Below, in pieces: positions 12,600-25,304 of a stretch of DNA of 64,000 bases. The position numbers and the translations under genes are program-made. A model generated the notes under the pieces. That model saw only the letters and a list, made by a program, of their open reading frames with translations, ran no database searches and was not told the origin of the DNA. Source of the DNA: Hyperoplus lanceolatus (lineage: Eukaryota; Chordata; Actinopteri; Uranoscopiformes; Ammodytidae); NCBI GenBank assembly GCA_026929865.2, contig CM049405.1:19552501-19616500 (forward strand). Direction: 5' to 3'. The number at the start of each line of letters is the position of its first letter. Within the stretch, counting starts at the first letter, position 1.

Positions 12600-12740
12600 A
12601 TAGATGAGCTTTGGAGGTGCTGGTAGGTGGATAAAGACCTTTCAGTCTTTATGCTAAGCTAACCATCACCGGCTGTCGCTGGATATTTGATGCACAGATA
12701 TCAGGTCTTGTGCAACTCGCAGTAAGCGAATACATTAGAA
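12600..12740 (+). repeat. Interspersed repeat fragment typical of percomorph fish
   Basis: GGAGGTGCTGGTAGG, then CAGTCTTTATGCTAAGC and GCAGTAAGCGAATAC, appear in the same order as in a repeat widespread in percomorph genomes and 3' UTRs. The match is from memory of the motif order. Its class is not certain. Confidence 0.4.
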
Positions 12741-12789
12741 TAACATTAAAACAATGTTTCATTATTAAGTTTAAATCAGCTCCACTGTG

Positions 12790-13338
12790 GTATTACTGTG
12801 CATGAATGGCCAGACAACTCTCCTGACCTGAACTCCATAGAGAAACTATGGACTATTGTCAAGAGGAAGATGATACACACCAGACCCAACAATACAGAGG
12901 AGCTGAAGCCCACTATCAAAGCAACCTGGGCTTCCATAACACCTCAGCAGTGCCACAGACCGATAGCATCCATGCCACGCCGCATTTAGGCAAGAATTCA
13001 GGCAAAAGGGGCCCAAACCAAGTACTTAGTACAAATGCATGATTATACTTTCTAGAGGGCCGACATTGCTGTATTCAAAAAGCTTTTTTTATTGATTTTA
13101 TGTCATATTCTAATTTTCTGAGATTTTGAATTTGGGTTTTTTATAAGCTGTAAGCTATAATAATCACAATTATAACCAATAAAGGCTTGAAATATCTCAC
13201 TTTGAATGTAATTGTGCTATATAAATAAACTTGCCTAATGAGTCTATATAATATTTTAGTTTCACCTTTAACGTTGAATTACTGAAATAAATTAACTTTT
13301 GCACGATATTCTAATTCTTCGAGTTTCACCTGTATATA
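12790..13338 (+). pseudogene. Tc1-like transposon remnant, transposase C-terminus
   Basis: The frame at 12798-12989 encodes WPDNSPDLNSIEKLWTIVK, the catalytic-glutamate region of Tc1/mariner DDE transposases (SPDLNPIE-xLW). It then continues to a stop after about 60 residues. The N-terminal DNA-binding part and both catalytic aspartates are absent. About 340 bp of AT-rich 3' sequence follows, ending near GAGTTTCACCTGTATA, which I take as the element's right end. This is a 5'-truncated dead copy. Confidence 0.7.
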
Positions 13339-14881
13339 GCTCTGGACTACCACCATCCAGGTTGCCCAGTCCCAAAGCTTTCTCTTCAATCAGGCTGCCT
13401 ACAGTTAATACTGCGATAAAAAAAAATACATTAAGTTGTATATAATGTATGATATGTTATTCATAAACATTTTGGAAAAAAAACATGCAAGAATCAAATC
13501 TCCCACACAGCAACACTCAACGTTTATTTGCATATTGTGTTCTACACAATTCACAGTAAATGTGCCAAAAAGCAGACGCAGAGATCTTACAAGGGCAAAA
13601 AAATTCTGCTCGCTATCGCGACTATCTTCAGTCTCTCTGCCCAGTGTGCCCACCTAAAATTTCTACAGGCACACCCTTATCTAACTGTCTAGAACCGGGC
13701 CTGTTCTGATACGATAGAGTAATACAAAAGCGATGGAGTTCAATAGCTGCTTGTGTTATCACAGCTGTCATCCAAAGTGTCATTGCACATTTTACATTTT
13801 TAATGAACATTATAATTGAGATTTTTCTTTCCTTTTTTGATTATTATTTATTATTGCTGCTGCAACGATAAAATGTCCCTTCTGGGTTGAATCATCTATG
13901 AACTATCATGTGCTAGCAGGCTTACACATTTTCAAATACTACAAATACTGACCTTATGTTAACATGCAACATAGCTGCTTTAAAGTAGGAAGGTAATTTT
14001 TGGCTGACAAAACAATGATTGCAAGACAACGACAACGAGAGAAGGAGTGTTCATTTTCCTTGGATGGGCAGGAATTATTGCTGTTAAAGAACGCATGTCG
14101 TCATCTGCTGTCATTACAATTTTACTATGCTGATTAACATAAGTAAACGGTAATATTCCTGTAGCTACTGACCATGTGAATACCTTATTTGGAATACTGT
14201 CTGAATATGGACCTTAATCTGAATATGCTGTCCGTATAAACCTGGTCACTGATTGGAACAAATCTGTTATGTCATTTCTGACCAATTTCAACTCTGTATG
14301 GGGACAGAGCCCTTGGATCTTGAGAATTCATCCAATTCAGTGATAAATAATAACATCCTTTATCCCAACAGTACAGCACTCTGCGTAGGAGGACACTAAA
14401 GGTATAGAAGAGTGCATATAAGTATGTACTTTGTTCCTTGACGAAACTGATCAGGAATTTATAGACTGTCACTGGATGCTTTCAGCTCACTGAGTGCACA
14501 AGAAGATGAGCTGTTTTTGGCTCAGTCTGTTGGCATAGGGGATAGAAAGAGCTTTTCAATGGCTTCCAGGTAGAAGCTGTTGCTTTCTGGCTTTTGAAAA
14601 TGAAAAACATGCTGCACGCCCCTTACTAATTAGGGAGCATTGTTTCTCAAACAGTCATACACACAAAGCTCTTGATTGAAACAAAAAGGTCCATATCTGC
14701 AAATACTGTCATAACAATGTTTGTTCATGCGCTTAAGCTCCTTGATGACAAAAAAGAGCAAAGGACAGTCGGGGGAGCTGAGCAGGATGGAAATGAAACA
14801 AAGGCTTGAAAAGAGATGCAGAGGAGACGGTGGTCAAGAAGAGCAAGACAGGAAGAAAATGAACGTCTAGCCAAGGGAGCA
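13339..14881. other. No recognisable feature
   Basis: Unique-looking AT-rich sequence with no supported exon or repeat boundary. Confidence 0.35.
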
Positions 14882-14898
14882 GGGGGGGGGGGGGGGGG
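14882..14898. repeat. Poly-G run (17 bases)
   Basis: Uninterrupted G homopolymer. The exact length is likely to be unreliable in the assembly. Confidence 0.9.
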
Positions 14899-16842
14899 CC
14901 TGGGCCATTACATCACTGCTGCAGAGCCCAAACACTTGAACATTACTAACACTCTCTCTTTCTTTTGCACATACCGTCGTTGACACACACCACTGACTGG
15001 TAGGTCAAAAGGCAAACTTCGGAGTTGAGGTCAGACACTTTGTCAAGCATTCACTCCAACTTCAAGAAAAACTTCAAACATAAACCATTTTGGAAAGTTT
15101 AAGCCAATGACCAAAGCTGCCATTTTCCTGGTGACTTTCTGGTGAATTATTTGAATTGAAAATATCGGGTGAAATAGTTTTGTGTCTAAAATGTTAAAAA
15201 ATAATCCTGTCTGTTTGCAGTGTTGTGTCATTTGTAATGTATGTAATAACTGATATAGGAATTGTATGAATGGCTTCATACGATTTCAGATGAATGAAAT
15301 AAACGCGGGGTGATGATGGGGTGAGGAGGAATACAAGGCCAAACAAATGGGAGAAGGTCAAACAGACCTTCTGGGAAATGCCACCATGGTTTTACCTCAT
15401 GAAGACAGCAGGGAAGAGACTGGCTAAGGAGAAGGCCTACATGTTTTCCCATTAGACACTTTCACAGAGGATCTGAATGACCAATATCTTGTAGTAGAGT
15501 TATTCAATATTTGAGAGACAGGAAGAGGAAAAACTGCCATTGAACTGAATTCTGTCTCCTGCAGAGAAGCTTCATTGATGTGTTGTCAGTGATGAGAAGG
15601 GTTTTCTTTGCACTGAGGATCACGGAGGACTGTATTTATATTGACAATGTTGTTGTGGAGCGGTCAGTCAATGCATGTGGGCGTATATTTGAGCAGGCCC
15701 TTCACTGGATATCATTTCAACTTAAACACTTGAGCCCATTCATGTTGCCATTGTTATTGATGATAAAACAGTTACAATGAATCCTTGTTGGGGGTTCACC
15801 ATGTAAAATATTATCAACTCATTCGCTTCCTGTCTTTAGTAACTTTCTTAGATTTATGCTTGCACTGGCAAAGTCTTAATGCTGTGATTTGGGATGTCTG
15901 ATTGCTAATGGACCAGCAATGATGACAGCCTTTAACTAAGCAAGCCATTGCTGCTAGCATTGTTAGCACCTTTTCAAATCAGACTTTACGAGAGAAGCTA
16001 GCTGCCATCCTGTATTAGTTCCTATGTTTGTTTAAGCTTTTCGTTCCAGATTATCAAAAGTTGCAAAGTTAATTGAGAACCATTGGCATAAAACAAAGTG
16101 GGTAATTTGATGTTAAAATCTAAAATGTTGCAGATAGAAAGTTTAGTAAAATAAACAAATTACACAACAGGACCTTATGAAATAAACATTATCTATGTCA
16201 TCGATTCAGAATACTACATCACATTCTAATTACATCAAGTGTGTTTTCATCAGCAAATGCTAGCATAACCTCCCATAAACACCCATCAAGCCATAAGAAA
16301 AATGTTAATAGCTCTCTTTGGCTAGCTTTACCAGTGGCATTCATTAGCATTTGTCTCTACACCATTTTATGACAGGCAGATAGAAATCAGTTGGCTTGCG
16401 AAAACTCATAAAGTCACATGGGGGCATTTCAAGACAGCAAGAGTCAGAGCCACCATATGGTCCATTAAACCAAAACTGGCCTTCAGAGTGCTGGATCTTG
16501 ATTCTCAGCGGTGTTGGCAGGGTGAGGGTTTCTATTAAAATAAATGCTCGTTATTTTTTACTTACTTTTTGACATATAAAAGCTTACTATTTCAATGAAA
16601 GTGGTATAGTAAGTACAGCTGATTCAAATGAAACATGTTAAATGTTGAAGTGTTCAGCATTGACTTGATAAAAAAGGGTTGCATTTTTGCTTTAAATTGT
16701 GTACATAAGGTTGGGAGTGTTAAGCTATACGGGGGAAAAACACAGACATTTTTCACCATCCAAGACATACTGCTGCTTTGCTCTAAAGGATCAAAAGTGT
16801 CTAGCAGCCCATCTCTGGATGTCTAGGAGTGTCTAGACAGAT
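14899..16842. other. No recognisable gene; isolated acceptor-like site
   Basis: At 15548-15565 on the plus strand, CTGTCTCCTGCAG is an acceptor-like site. An open frame of about 70 codons follows (RSFIDVLSVMRRV...), but no convincing donor was seen, so I do not call an exon. Confidence 0.3.
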
Positions 16843-16858
16843 CCACACACACACACCT

Positions 16859-16889
<31 letters not shown>

Positions 16890-16890
16890 C
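16843..16890. repeat. Interrupted (AC)n microsatellite
   Basis: AC array with CT and AA interruptions. Confidence 0.9.
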
Positions 16891-17273
16891 AAGCCATTCA
16901 TATAGTTTGTTGTTTTCACACATATACCATAAACACAAATATGTAAGAGAGTAAGAGACAAATGCGTATTCTCTTGGATGATTCATAAAAACATACAAAA
17001 AACATCTGTGAATTCCGTTGCACACACAAAAACACACATGACATGACAGCGCGACGGAGATACACAGAGAGGCAGGTAGGATGGAAGAAAAAAGCATTGT
17101 TTTTCTTTTCAAAATTACAATTGAGTCTATAAGAAACAGGCAGAGTGACGCAGCATCTTTGCAGCAGCACCCAAAGGCATTTGCAGTGAAGAGTGACCGA
17201 GAGAGAGAGGCAGAAAGAGACAGAGTGTGGGATGACAAAACAAAGGGAGAGGGGGAGATTTTGAGAGACTCAC

Positions 17274-17326
17274 CCGGCTAAACAGGATGCTGTCCGTGGC
17301 TCGGAACAAGGGATAACATCCGAGAC
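17274..17326 (-). other. Candidate 53-nt microexon, unidentified gene
   Basis: On the minus strand a long pyrimidine tract (CTCTCCCCC ... CCTCTCTCCTCCGTCCAG) ends immediately before 17326. A consensus donor, GCCGG|GTGAGTC, follows 17274. The 53 nt between are open in two frames. One reads LGCYPLFRATDSILFSR and the other VSDVIPCSEPRTASCLA. I recognise neither as a known family. Its minus orientation agrees with the candidate 5' exons at 45.7-46.1 kb, but membership in the same gene is speculation. Confidence 0.4.
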
Positions 17327-17628
17327 CTGGACGGAGGAGAGAGGATATGGGGGAGAGAACAGTAGTGAGGGGGAGAGAGAGAGAAGGAATGAGAGAGATT
17401 AGATTTGGCTTTTAGTACTTTGGGAGTGCAGTCGCAGGTGGCACTGTGGTAAACACAAACACACACACACCATCAGCATATCTTAGGGACAGATGGGAAG
17501 GAAGAGGCAGGGGTTGGGAGAAAATAAGGTGGGAGAGTGTGGCTGATAGGTGTTTCCAATCAATTGTGGATCTGAAGAGAAGCCCGGTGCTATCTCCCAG
17601 CCGGGAATATACACAAGAGAGAACTTAT

Positions 17629-17630
<2 letters not shown>

Positions 17631-17700
<70 letters not shown>
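17631..17700. repeat. (GT)35 microsatellite
   Basis: Perfect GT array. All long open frames crossing it, on both strands, are alternating dipeptide translations. Confidence 0.95.
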
Positions 17701-17704
<4 letters not shown>

Positions 17705-17766
17705 TTCTTTACGCCACATGTGCAGCATTCATTCAACCGCAGCCACAAAGACTCAGATGTACCTCT

Positions 17767-17797
<31 letters not shown>

Positions 17798-19140
17798 TAC
17801 ATTTGGATGCTTCAAAAAACAAGACCATGCAGCTCCATCTAACAGGAACAGAGTCAAGAGCAGACACACACTAATTGGCTTGAGTCCAACAGCCACTGTC
17901 GGAGCATACTGAAACTTGTAGACACTGCGGCCCACTGTGGTTATGTCAGAAAGAGGGCAGCGAGTTTGTGTCAGTGTGAATGGCACTGCAACTGATAATG
18001 GACTACATAAATCACCCGCATCAAAGCACTTTGCAACAAACACTTCCGATCGTCAATCATTACCTCTGATCAATTTTGTACCGCCAAAGTGATATTTCTC
18101 CTGCTTAATCCTGAAAGTTAAGGAGTCACAATCCAACGATAGCTGAGACCTGGAGTACCACTAACACACTGTATACTGTACCATCTCCAGTAATGTGTTT
18201 TAAGGTGGTAAGATGGCCTAGACAAAGATGGGCCAGCCAGTAACCTTGAGGTCTCTGTAACTTGAAATACTAGCGGTGGCAGGTATTACATACGGTGCCT
18301 ATCATCTCTACCATTGTGTCCTTGGGCAAGGCACTTAACCCCATACTGCTTCAAGTACTATGGCTGACCCTGCGCTCTGACCCCCTCCGAAGTGTGGTAA
18401 CTTGAGAGGGGATATGCAAAAAGAGGAATTTATATGTGGCTCGTGTAAATTGACAAAAAAAGATTATTTATCTTGAAGAATACATTTAAGTAATAAGGGA
18501 GAGTATAGCTATGACAACAAACAAACAAAGGAGATCTAGAGATATTCCTCCTTGAAAAGTTTAAACTGCTGAATCACAAGTATACTTGGAAAACTCTCAT
18601 TCAGATAAGGCCATATAGTCCCAAGGTCCTTCCATTGAACTCCTCACCCTCTTGTGAACAGTGAGGACATTCACAGTCTAACCTTCAGCGCTTGAAATTG
18701 CACTCTTCAAATTACACCTTATTATTGCAGCCATTGCACACAAGTGGCAGTGGAGAGGAAAAACACAAGATACCTCAGCTCTTCTGCCTCCTTTATAATT
18801 TAAATGAGAACCGTTTATAAGCCATTATTGGCTGCTGGAAACAGGTTATCACAAATAATGTGTTCGTAACAAGGTGTTCAGAACGGGGGGGTGTTCCTGG
18901 GAAGGGGAAACATCCTCTTCTGCCTCAAAGCACATCCAAGCAGAATTTGGAAAGTTCCCATGCGAGTTCCCAATTATCTCAGAAAAGATGTGAATGTGCT
19001 TATTAAGAATCCTATTGTTCTACATAAACTGGTATTTGCATTTCTCTGTAACAATATAAGAGACTAAGATGAAGAAAAATGTGGGAGTGGGAGTTTTAAT
19101 ATCAAGTTTTTCATTTTTTTCTGAGGACTAAATGAATTAC
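17701..19140. other. No recognisable gene; one repeat fragment
   Basis: A phrase at about 18318-18345 (GTGTCCTTGGGCAAGGCA followed by CTTAACCCC) is a familiar fish interspersed-repeat motif, so roughly 18300-18420 is probably repeat-derived. The rest shows nothing I can name. Confidence 0.4.
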
Positions 19141-19262
19141 AGTTGGTTCTAACTATTTTGGTGATGTCCATTGTGCCTACACAAAACATACAAATGCATG
19201 CATGGGCACAATGAGGGGTGTGGACATCACTAAAATAGACCAATAGACTAAACCAACCAACT
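19141..19262. mobile_element. Short palindromic MITE-like inverted repeat
   Basis: The left arm 19141-19170 (AGTTGGTTCTAAC ... GTGATGTCCA) is mirrored by 19221-19262, whose inverse reads AGTTGGTTGGTTTAG ... GTGATGTCCA. An inner ATTGTGCC/GGGCACAAT pair extends the stem. The result is a hairpin of about 120 bp with no coding content. The target duplication is not clear. Confidence 0.55.
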
Positions 19263-19749
19263 GAAATTACTTACACATGGACATACACATTTGTCTTCTT
19301 CTCACTCCCGCTCCCTTATCCAATTAGAATGCTTTGATATGCTTTTGCAGCTTCTGAGTTTATTCAGATGTATTTTGAGATCATTCATCCCAAGTGAGTG
19401 CAATGCAACTGGGCCTTTTCCATACCAGTTTAGTATGAAAAAAGGGACTGAATCTTTTCTTTCCTCAGATACAAAATCCTGCCTGAAAGTATGTCTTTTG
19501 TGTCTGATAAATCTTCACATTGGACACACAAATACAGCCTGACAACTTATTGTCTGCCTGTCAAAGGTCCCTGACAAGAGAGGACAATGGGATCAGAAGA
19601 AATGCCACGTGGGGCCAGCAGGGGGTAGCACATGAACAAAGCCAATAAGACTAATTGGTATCAGTTACATGTTAAAAGCATTATCTACATAGCATTATCT
19701 AACAGCTTTGACACTTAAAATAGGAACATATCCGTTCTGTCAGATAAAC
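19263..19749. other. No recognisable feature
   Basis: Nothing supported beyond short open frames. Confidence 0.35.
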
Positions 19750-19753
19750 TTAA

Positions 19754-20362
19754 AGAGGACCTATGATGCTTTTTGACTTTTATGACCTATAAACGTTGTT
19801 ATGATGATTCATAGTCATGCTTAACCATACTAAATTATCAAATAATGACTTACATGCATTTCGACGTATTCCCTGCTGACCGTCTGGGGTGTCTGCGCAG
19901 ACCACTAAACACAGTCGAGAAGTTACGTGTTCAAAGCGGTCTAGCCTTTCATAATTTGTGACGTCGCATAAAAATTTGTGAAGTCACCACGCGGATGTTT
20001 CCATGTATGGTAATGCTGTCACTTCCCTGTTCGCGTCTGCCTCGCGCCCTTATAGGTCCATGCTCGCGCTTCCCGCCACTGAAAGTGTTCCGGAAGGAAG
20101 GTAACCAATCACAACGGAGTGGGGTTTGCAGGAGGGGGGGGGGGACGGGACCGGAGATCGCCGATCGAAGCACAGGCGGAGGGAGCGGAGATGCCCGAAG
20201 CACACACACTCAAGTGTTGACAGGACGTGCTGGGTCGCCAAAATAAGAGAAAGAGCTTCCCGAAAATCTACATAGTTTTTTGTGATGTGATTCGTGTCAG
20301 GTTGCTCTATAGCAGTGTAAAACAAGAAATTAAGACCAGAAAAGTAGTATAATAGGTCCTCT
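19754..20362 (-). mobile_element. 609-bp TTAA-flanked MITE (Kolobok/piggyBac-type target)
   Basis: TTAA at 19750-19753 and 20363-20366 flanks a block starting AGAGGACCTATGATGC and ending ATAATAGGTCCTCT. These are inverted repeats. The interior is GC-richer than the flanks and codes for nothing recognisable. Reverse-complemented, its first 200 bp are nearly identical to the left half of the copy at 23759-24607, so both belong to one young family. A TTAA target fits the Kolobok or piggyBac superfamilies. Terminal bases alone do not separate them here. Confidence 0.8.
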
Positions 20363-20366
20363 TTAA

Positions 20367-23316
20367 GAAGGACAGCTGAAACATGTGGATAAGGCCTACA
20401 ACTCAGTCATCCAGAGGGAGATGGAGGGACCAGAGAGTCTTCATCTTAGCGGTCGTTCAACAGCTTATAATTATATCATAAAACTATTTGATAATCGATT
20501 TTTATAATCGAGGACTGGATACAACCAAGAGTTCAAAGCAAAGACAATTAAAGTTGCATCTTGGCCAATGGGAAACTGGGATGGCTGTTCCATACTATCT
20601 TATTTCATAGACAGAATACAATAGACAAGTTCATTCATTATGAAATATAATTGTTAGTTGCAGCCCTTATTTGTTCAATAACACAAGATAGACATTGTAA
20701 GGCATCTTAGTAACCGCCTGTCTTTGTAATGCAAACCTCTCAACATGCAGTCAACCGGTTCATTCGGTTTGTTTCAACGCCATCAGACTAATGCCACTCC
20801 GGATACGGTCAAGATGAAGACAGCTTTCCAGGAACAGTGAGTTCCTAAGACTTAGCACCATAATCGCACAGTGTCTGTCTGAATTACCATCATCATTTAA
20901 AATGTTTTGAAATCTGCGGTTCCAACAAGCAAAGTTTCTAATAAAACTTTGCACATACAGTATAGCACCTTGTTAGTGACCTCAGCGGCCTGTCCTGCTA
21001 AGCTTCCTGACTGCCCTGCTGTTACTAACAAGTACAACTACTTTCAATCTGATCAAATAGTGTTTGACAAAGAAGCTCGGCTCCACACATGACACAGCTC
21101 GCGGCCATTTTGCCAGACCAGTGAAATTACATCTGCTTTATTGAAAGTTCCATTTTTGCAGCGAGGTGTAAAAGGTGTAAAGCCACAGCCAGGTGAGTGC
21201 TGGGTCTGCAGTCTTCCATTCTCCCTCCATTGAAACGAATGGCTTCAGTCTCTGTTAATCTGAGAAGTTGTGCCTATGGTGTTGTGAAAATATAATTATT
21301 ATTATTATAATTATTCTAGTATTGTTTGGGGAAAATGATGCAGCTATAGTTTTATTGATTTGTCCCTTTCAGTGAACTCGCAGTTGTGAAATGCACTGAT
21401 AAATCGAGTTGTCTTGGAGACTAAAATCACCTAGTGAGACAGTAACTGTCTCAAAACGTCAGGTTTGGTCTTGTCTCGTTAGCAAGTGGATTCCATTTTT
21501 CAACCCGATAGAAACAGCAGGCTATTAAGATAATAAAATCATAAAATGATTGTTCTACCAGCATAGCCTAGGTCTATTCATTGAAAGCAAACACATTGAA
21601 TTAAACTCTGATGTGATATGAGAAGCGTTTTGCCTCCACAGTCGACCAAAAATAACCCCCTTATTTCCATTGGCAAAAGAACAACAAACTTTTTTACTTT
21701 AATATAATTGTAGTCAATTTCCTCTCACTGTTCCATGAATTCCATTGATGTGTTTAGGAAACTAGTAAGAAAAGAGCAGAAATAATTAAAAAAAGACTTC
21801 ACACACACATTACAGAATAAATGACCTCAGTAAAATGAGATTTTCTGTGTTCTTTTCCTTTATTTTCCTCCATCACCCGTTCTATCTCCACCATGTTCTC
21901 CCTTCCTCTCTTTTCTCACTAGCATTTCGTAACAGCCACAGTGACAAAAGAAGCCGCCATGTGTATCGTCAAATCAAAAGCCACTCGCCCTGTCGGCGTC
22001 AGACGTTGTACTGTTTCAGATGGGGGTGATCTTTACAACAGAGCAAGCGTTTCCACAGCTCCTTTATGAGCTGGCGTGGGCCGCAACATAAACAGCACCA
22101 CTCAATTATCACCAACAAGCTAATGAACACTCCCATAGCCTGTGAGGGTGCACAAACATACCAGTACATACTTACCGCATGCTCACACCATGCCTACAAG
22201 CAGACATACATGGACAGCTACCGTTTGTGATCATTTGCTGTTTTTGACCGTAAAATATGTGGCAATGAGCAAGCTTCAGATCAATGTTCATTTGATTTAT
22301 TTAGTTTTCATGACATGAGCCTTGTTTATGGTTTGATTATTACTGAGAGATTGAACAGTTCATTCTTGATAATGTTCTTTGACAATGTTACTGCTGTGCT
22401 TTGATACAGCAAGTGCACTAGCATCCAGCATGTATGTAAAAGGCCATATCAAGGCTCATCTGTGTCAGGTGGCATGTGACCTTTCTTTAATGCCTTTTCT
22501 GTTCTACCCTACACAGGTACAGTATGCTAGATTGAAGTACATCTTGCAGCCGTTCATACCTTAACTAATTTGGTCGCTATTTATCATGCTGTTAAAAAGT
22601 CTGCTCTGAGTTTTTTTGGAATGTTAAGGCATGAGTCATACCATTCAGCTATGGAGCAATCAGAAACAGGGTGAGATTAGGAGTAACCTGTGAGGTGCTC
22701 TGCTAGAGCCTGGCTATGCTTATCACGACATGTGCATTATAGCACATTAACATGCCTACAATAAGTATCCTAGCATGCATGTCAACTGGATGTTAACATA
22801 CATCCTATGCAGAAGTAGATAGTGAAGTGTGTTATGAAGATTGTAAAAAAGGCTTACTACTATTTACATATTCTGTGTAATCACAGCCCTAATATTATTG
22901 GCCTACATATATTACAGTAAAGATAATGTTGGTACTAAATAATATACTGACTGAAAAACTGCTAACACTCTCAAATGTAGTCCAAAATTGTGAAGTAATT
23001 CCTACATTAAATACAATATATAGGACCTCTCAGGACGTGTGTTGACTGTGTTTGTATGTATGTGTGCGTGTGCGTGAGATGAGTGTGTGCATAGGTATCA
23101 TGGAACTGTCAGGGGAGCATGGAAACGGTGAGCCAGAGCAGGCAGCACAACTACTGTTGAATTAATAAACATTTGCGGACAGCATGAACGGCTCAAGGGT
23201 GTGGGTCAGGTTGTTCTACAACCTATGACCCACACCCTAGCAACACTATTGATGTTTGTCTAGATCCTTTTTAAATATGGCATACCTATAATAATTTAGT
23301 AATTCAAATGAATTGT
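20367..23316. other. No recognisable gene
   Basis: About 3 kb of ordinary sequence. One plus-strand site at 21195-21203 (CCACAGCCAG|GTGAGTG) is a good donor-like string with a TTTTTGCAG acceptor-like string 31 bp upstream. With such a short interval I do not call an exon. Confidence 0.35.
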
Positions 23317-23758
23317 ATTCCAATTAGGGATGGGCATAATTAATCGATTAATCGATCATTAATCGTTAAGAATATTGTCGATCACGTGAAATTGTTATCG
23401 ATTATATAGCCGTTGTGTTGCGCAGTGTGAGTCCGGCAGCACAGCAATTAGTTTCACTATGTGGCAGGCAGCACCAAAGACTGTATGGGCAGCAATTAAA
23501 CATCCTATCAGCAGGGGGCGATACTTAACTAGTAGTAGGAGACAACAGAACAGGCTCAGGCAGCAGCCTGCGAGCTGCCGTAGATCTCAAAACATAAACA
23601 GGAAGAAGTTAAGGAGAAGTTTGGCATCGGACCGGACAGCTTTAGAACCGAAAATAACTAAGTTCATTAAGCATTGTGAAACCTTGTATAAGTACAACAC
23701 TTAAACAAACCGAATTATGTACCACTTGTACATTGAAGCCTACATCCGACCCTGTTAA

Positions 23759-24607
23759 AGAGGACCTATTATACTACTTTTCTGGTCTTAATTTCTTGTT
23801 TTACACTGCTATAAAGCAACCTGACACGAATCACATCACAAAAAACTATGTAGATTTTCGGGAAGCTCTTTCTCTTATTTTGGCGATCCAGCACGTCCTG
23901 TCAACACTTGAGTGTGTGTGCTTCGGGCATCTCCGCTCCCTCCACCTGTGCTTCGGCAATCTCCGCTCGCCTCCCCCCTCCTCCTGCAAACCCCACTCCG
24001 TTGTGATTGGTTACCTTCCTTCCGGAACACTTTCAGTGGCGGGAAGCGCGAGCATGGACCTATAAGGGCGCGAGGCAGACGCGAACAGGGAAGTGACAGC
24101 ATTACCATACATGGAAACATCCGCGTGGTGACTTCACAAAGTTACATGCGACGTCACAAAGTTACAAAGCGTCAAGCCGCTTTGAACACGTAACTTCTCG
24201 ACTGGCTAGAATAGTGTCTAGTGCTCTGCACAGACACCCCAGACGGTCATCAGGGAATACGTCGAAATGCATGTAAGTCATTATTTGATAATTTAGTATG
24301 GTTAAGCATAGTCTCGCAAAGCCAGACCAAACTACAGCAAGTAGTATTGTCTGGAAGTACTCCGTTTAGAGCCGTCTATTCGGGGGGAAACTGGGCTGGC
24401 CTGTTTTTATTTATATAAACCAATCACAATCATCTACGGCGGGGCTAACCCCGGGAAGCAGCCAATGGAGGCGTAGCGTTGTTTGCCGACGCCAGCGCTT
24501 AATAGACGCTGGCGGGAGTGGTCAAGCCAGACTAGGTTAAGCATGACTATAAATCATCATAACAACGTTTATAGGTCATAAAAGTCAAAAAGCATCATAG
24601 GTCCGCT
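23759..24607 (+). mobile_element. TTAA-flanked MITE copy A (849 bp with insert)
   Basis: TTAA at 23755-23758 and 24608-24611 brackets ends AGAGGACCTATTATAC and CATCATAGGTCCGCT. It sits inside the hAT element at 23325 and itself contains the 227-bp hAT-like MITE at 24309. It belongs to the family of 19754-20362, in opposite orientation. Confidence 0.85.
24309..24535. mobile_element. 227-bp hAT-like MITE nested in MITE A
   Basis: GTTAAGCA is duplicated at 24301-24308 and 24536-24543. The ends TAGTCTCGCAAAGCCAGAC and AAGCCAGACTAG are imperfect inverted repeats. The uninterrupted sequence GGTTAAGCATGACTAT is preserved in the MITE at 19754 (inverse strand), confirming the insertion point. Array copies lie at 25800-26026 and 27291-27517. 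A related copy sits at 43956-44116. Confidence 0.85.
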
Positions 24608-25304
24608 TTAAACGTGTCACGTTAGCGCTGCTAGCATTAGCAGCTAACTTTAGCGTCTATGCTTTCCTACTTCGCCTTCATCAGGGAAAATAATTTGCAC
24701 ATTTTGTCTATTAGATGAAGGAAGGTTAGGACCTTTACCACTTTAAAGGTATCGTAGCATTGGCTCCTTGTTGGCTCATAGCCTCGGGCTTTCACCAGCG
24801 CCGCATTTTATTATTATTTTATTTTAAAAAGTTGCCTTGTCTTAATAGATTGTTGTTTGCCTAGAAGATCTTGGAATAAAGATGTAATTGAGTAAAAACC
24901 TCTTGTATACAGTCTATGGTAAAAACGCTGTATTTTGGATGTTCTGTTGGCATTTTTTAATATGTAAAAAAAGATAACGATTGCTCGATAATTGCTCGTT
25001 AATTTTCCCGATGATCGATCAATTGAATTTCTTAAAATGCCCATCCCTAATTCCAATGTTTTTAGAGAATGATCTTACAGGGTTGCATTATTATTCACAA
25101 AATGTAAATTCAAATAAGAGGGATTATTTAATATATTTATGTACTGTACTGTTGATGGTCAGTTAAGTGATAAAATGCATAAATAAGGAGATGAAACCTG
25201 TGTTGGTTAGTAACATAACCCATCTGATAAAATGTAGGCCTACTTGCATGGCTTGGCAAAAAGCATGTAGGGCAGGAGATTGTTTATAAGAATACACTGC
25301 TTAA

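Larger units (their letters stand above)
23325..25049. mobile_element. Non-autonomous hAT-like element, 1725 bp with nested insert
   Basis: The left end TAGGGATGGGCAT (23325) and right end ATGCCCATCCCTA (25049) are inverted repeats. They are flanked by a perfect 8-bp duplication ATTCCAAT at 23317-23324 and 25050-25057. An 8-bp target and TAGGG-type termini are hallmarks of hAT elements. Just inside each end are ATCGAT-rich palindromic motifs. No transposase is visible. It is interrupted by the TTAA MITE at 23759-24607, and its right 442 bp are repeated in the downstream tandem array. Confidence 0.88.

Noticed and set aside
17483..17912. Several long open frames across the GT array, both strands
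   Set aside because: They are Cys-Val or His-Thr dipeptide translations of the microsatellite, with no splice or family support.
18068..18114. 47-nt minus-strand exon between TTTCAG and GTAATG
   Set aside because: One frame is open, but the pyrimidine tract and donor are weaker than at 17274, and the length gives little evidence.
21170..21203. 31-nt plus-strand microexon
   Set aside because: Acceptor- and donor-like strings are present, but there is no supporting neighbour exon on the plus strand.
23676..24418. Open frames in MITE A, repeated at 25712 and 27203, as a repeated gene family
   Set aside because: They are GC-rich MITE interior copied by the tandem duplication. They start and stop arbitrarily and match no protein family.
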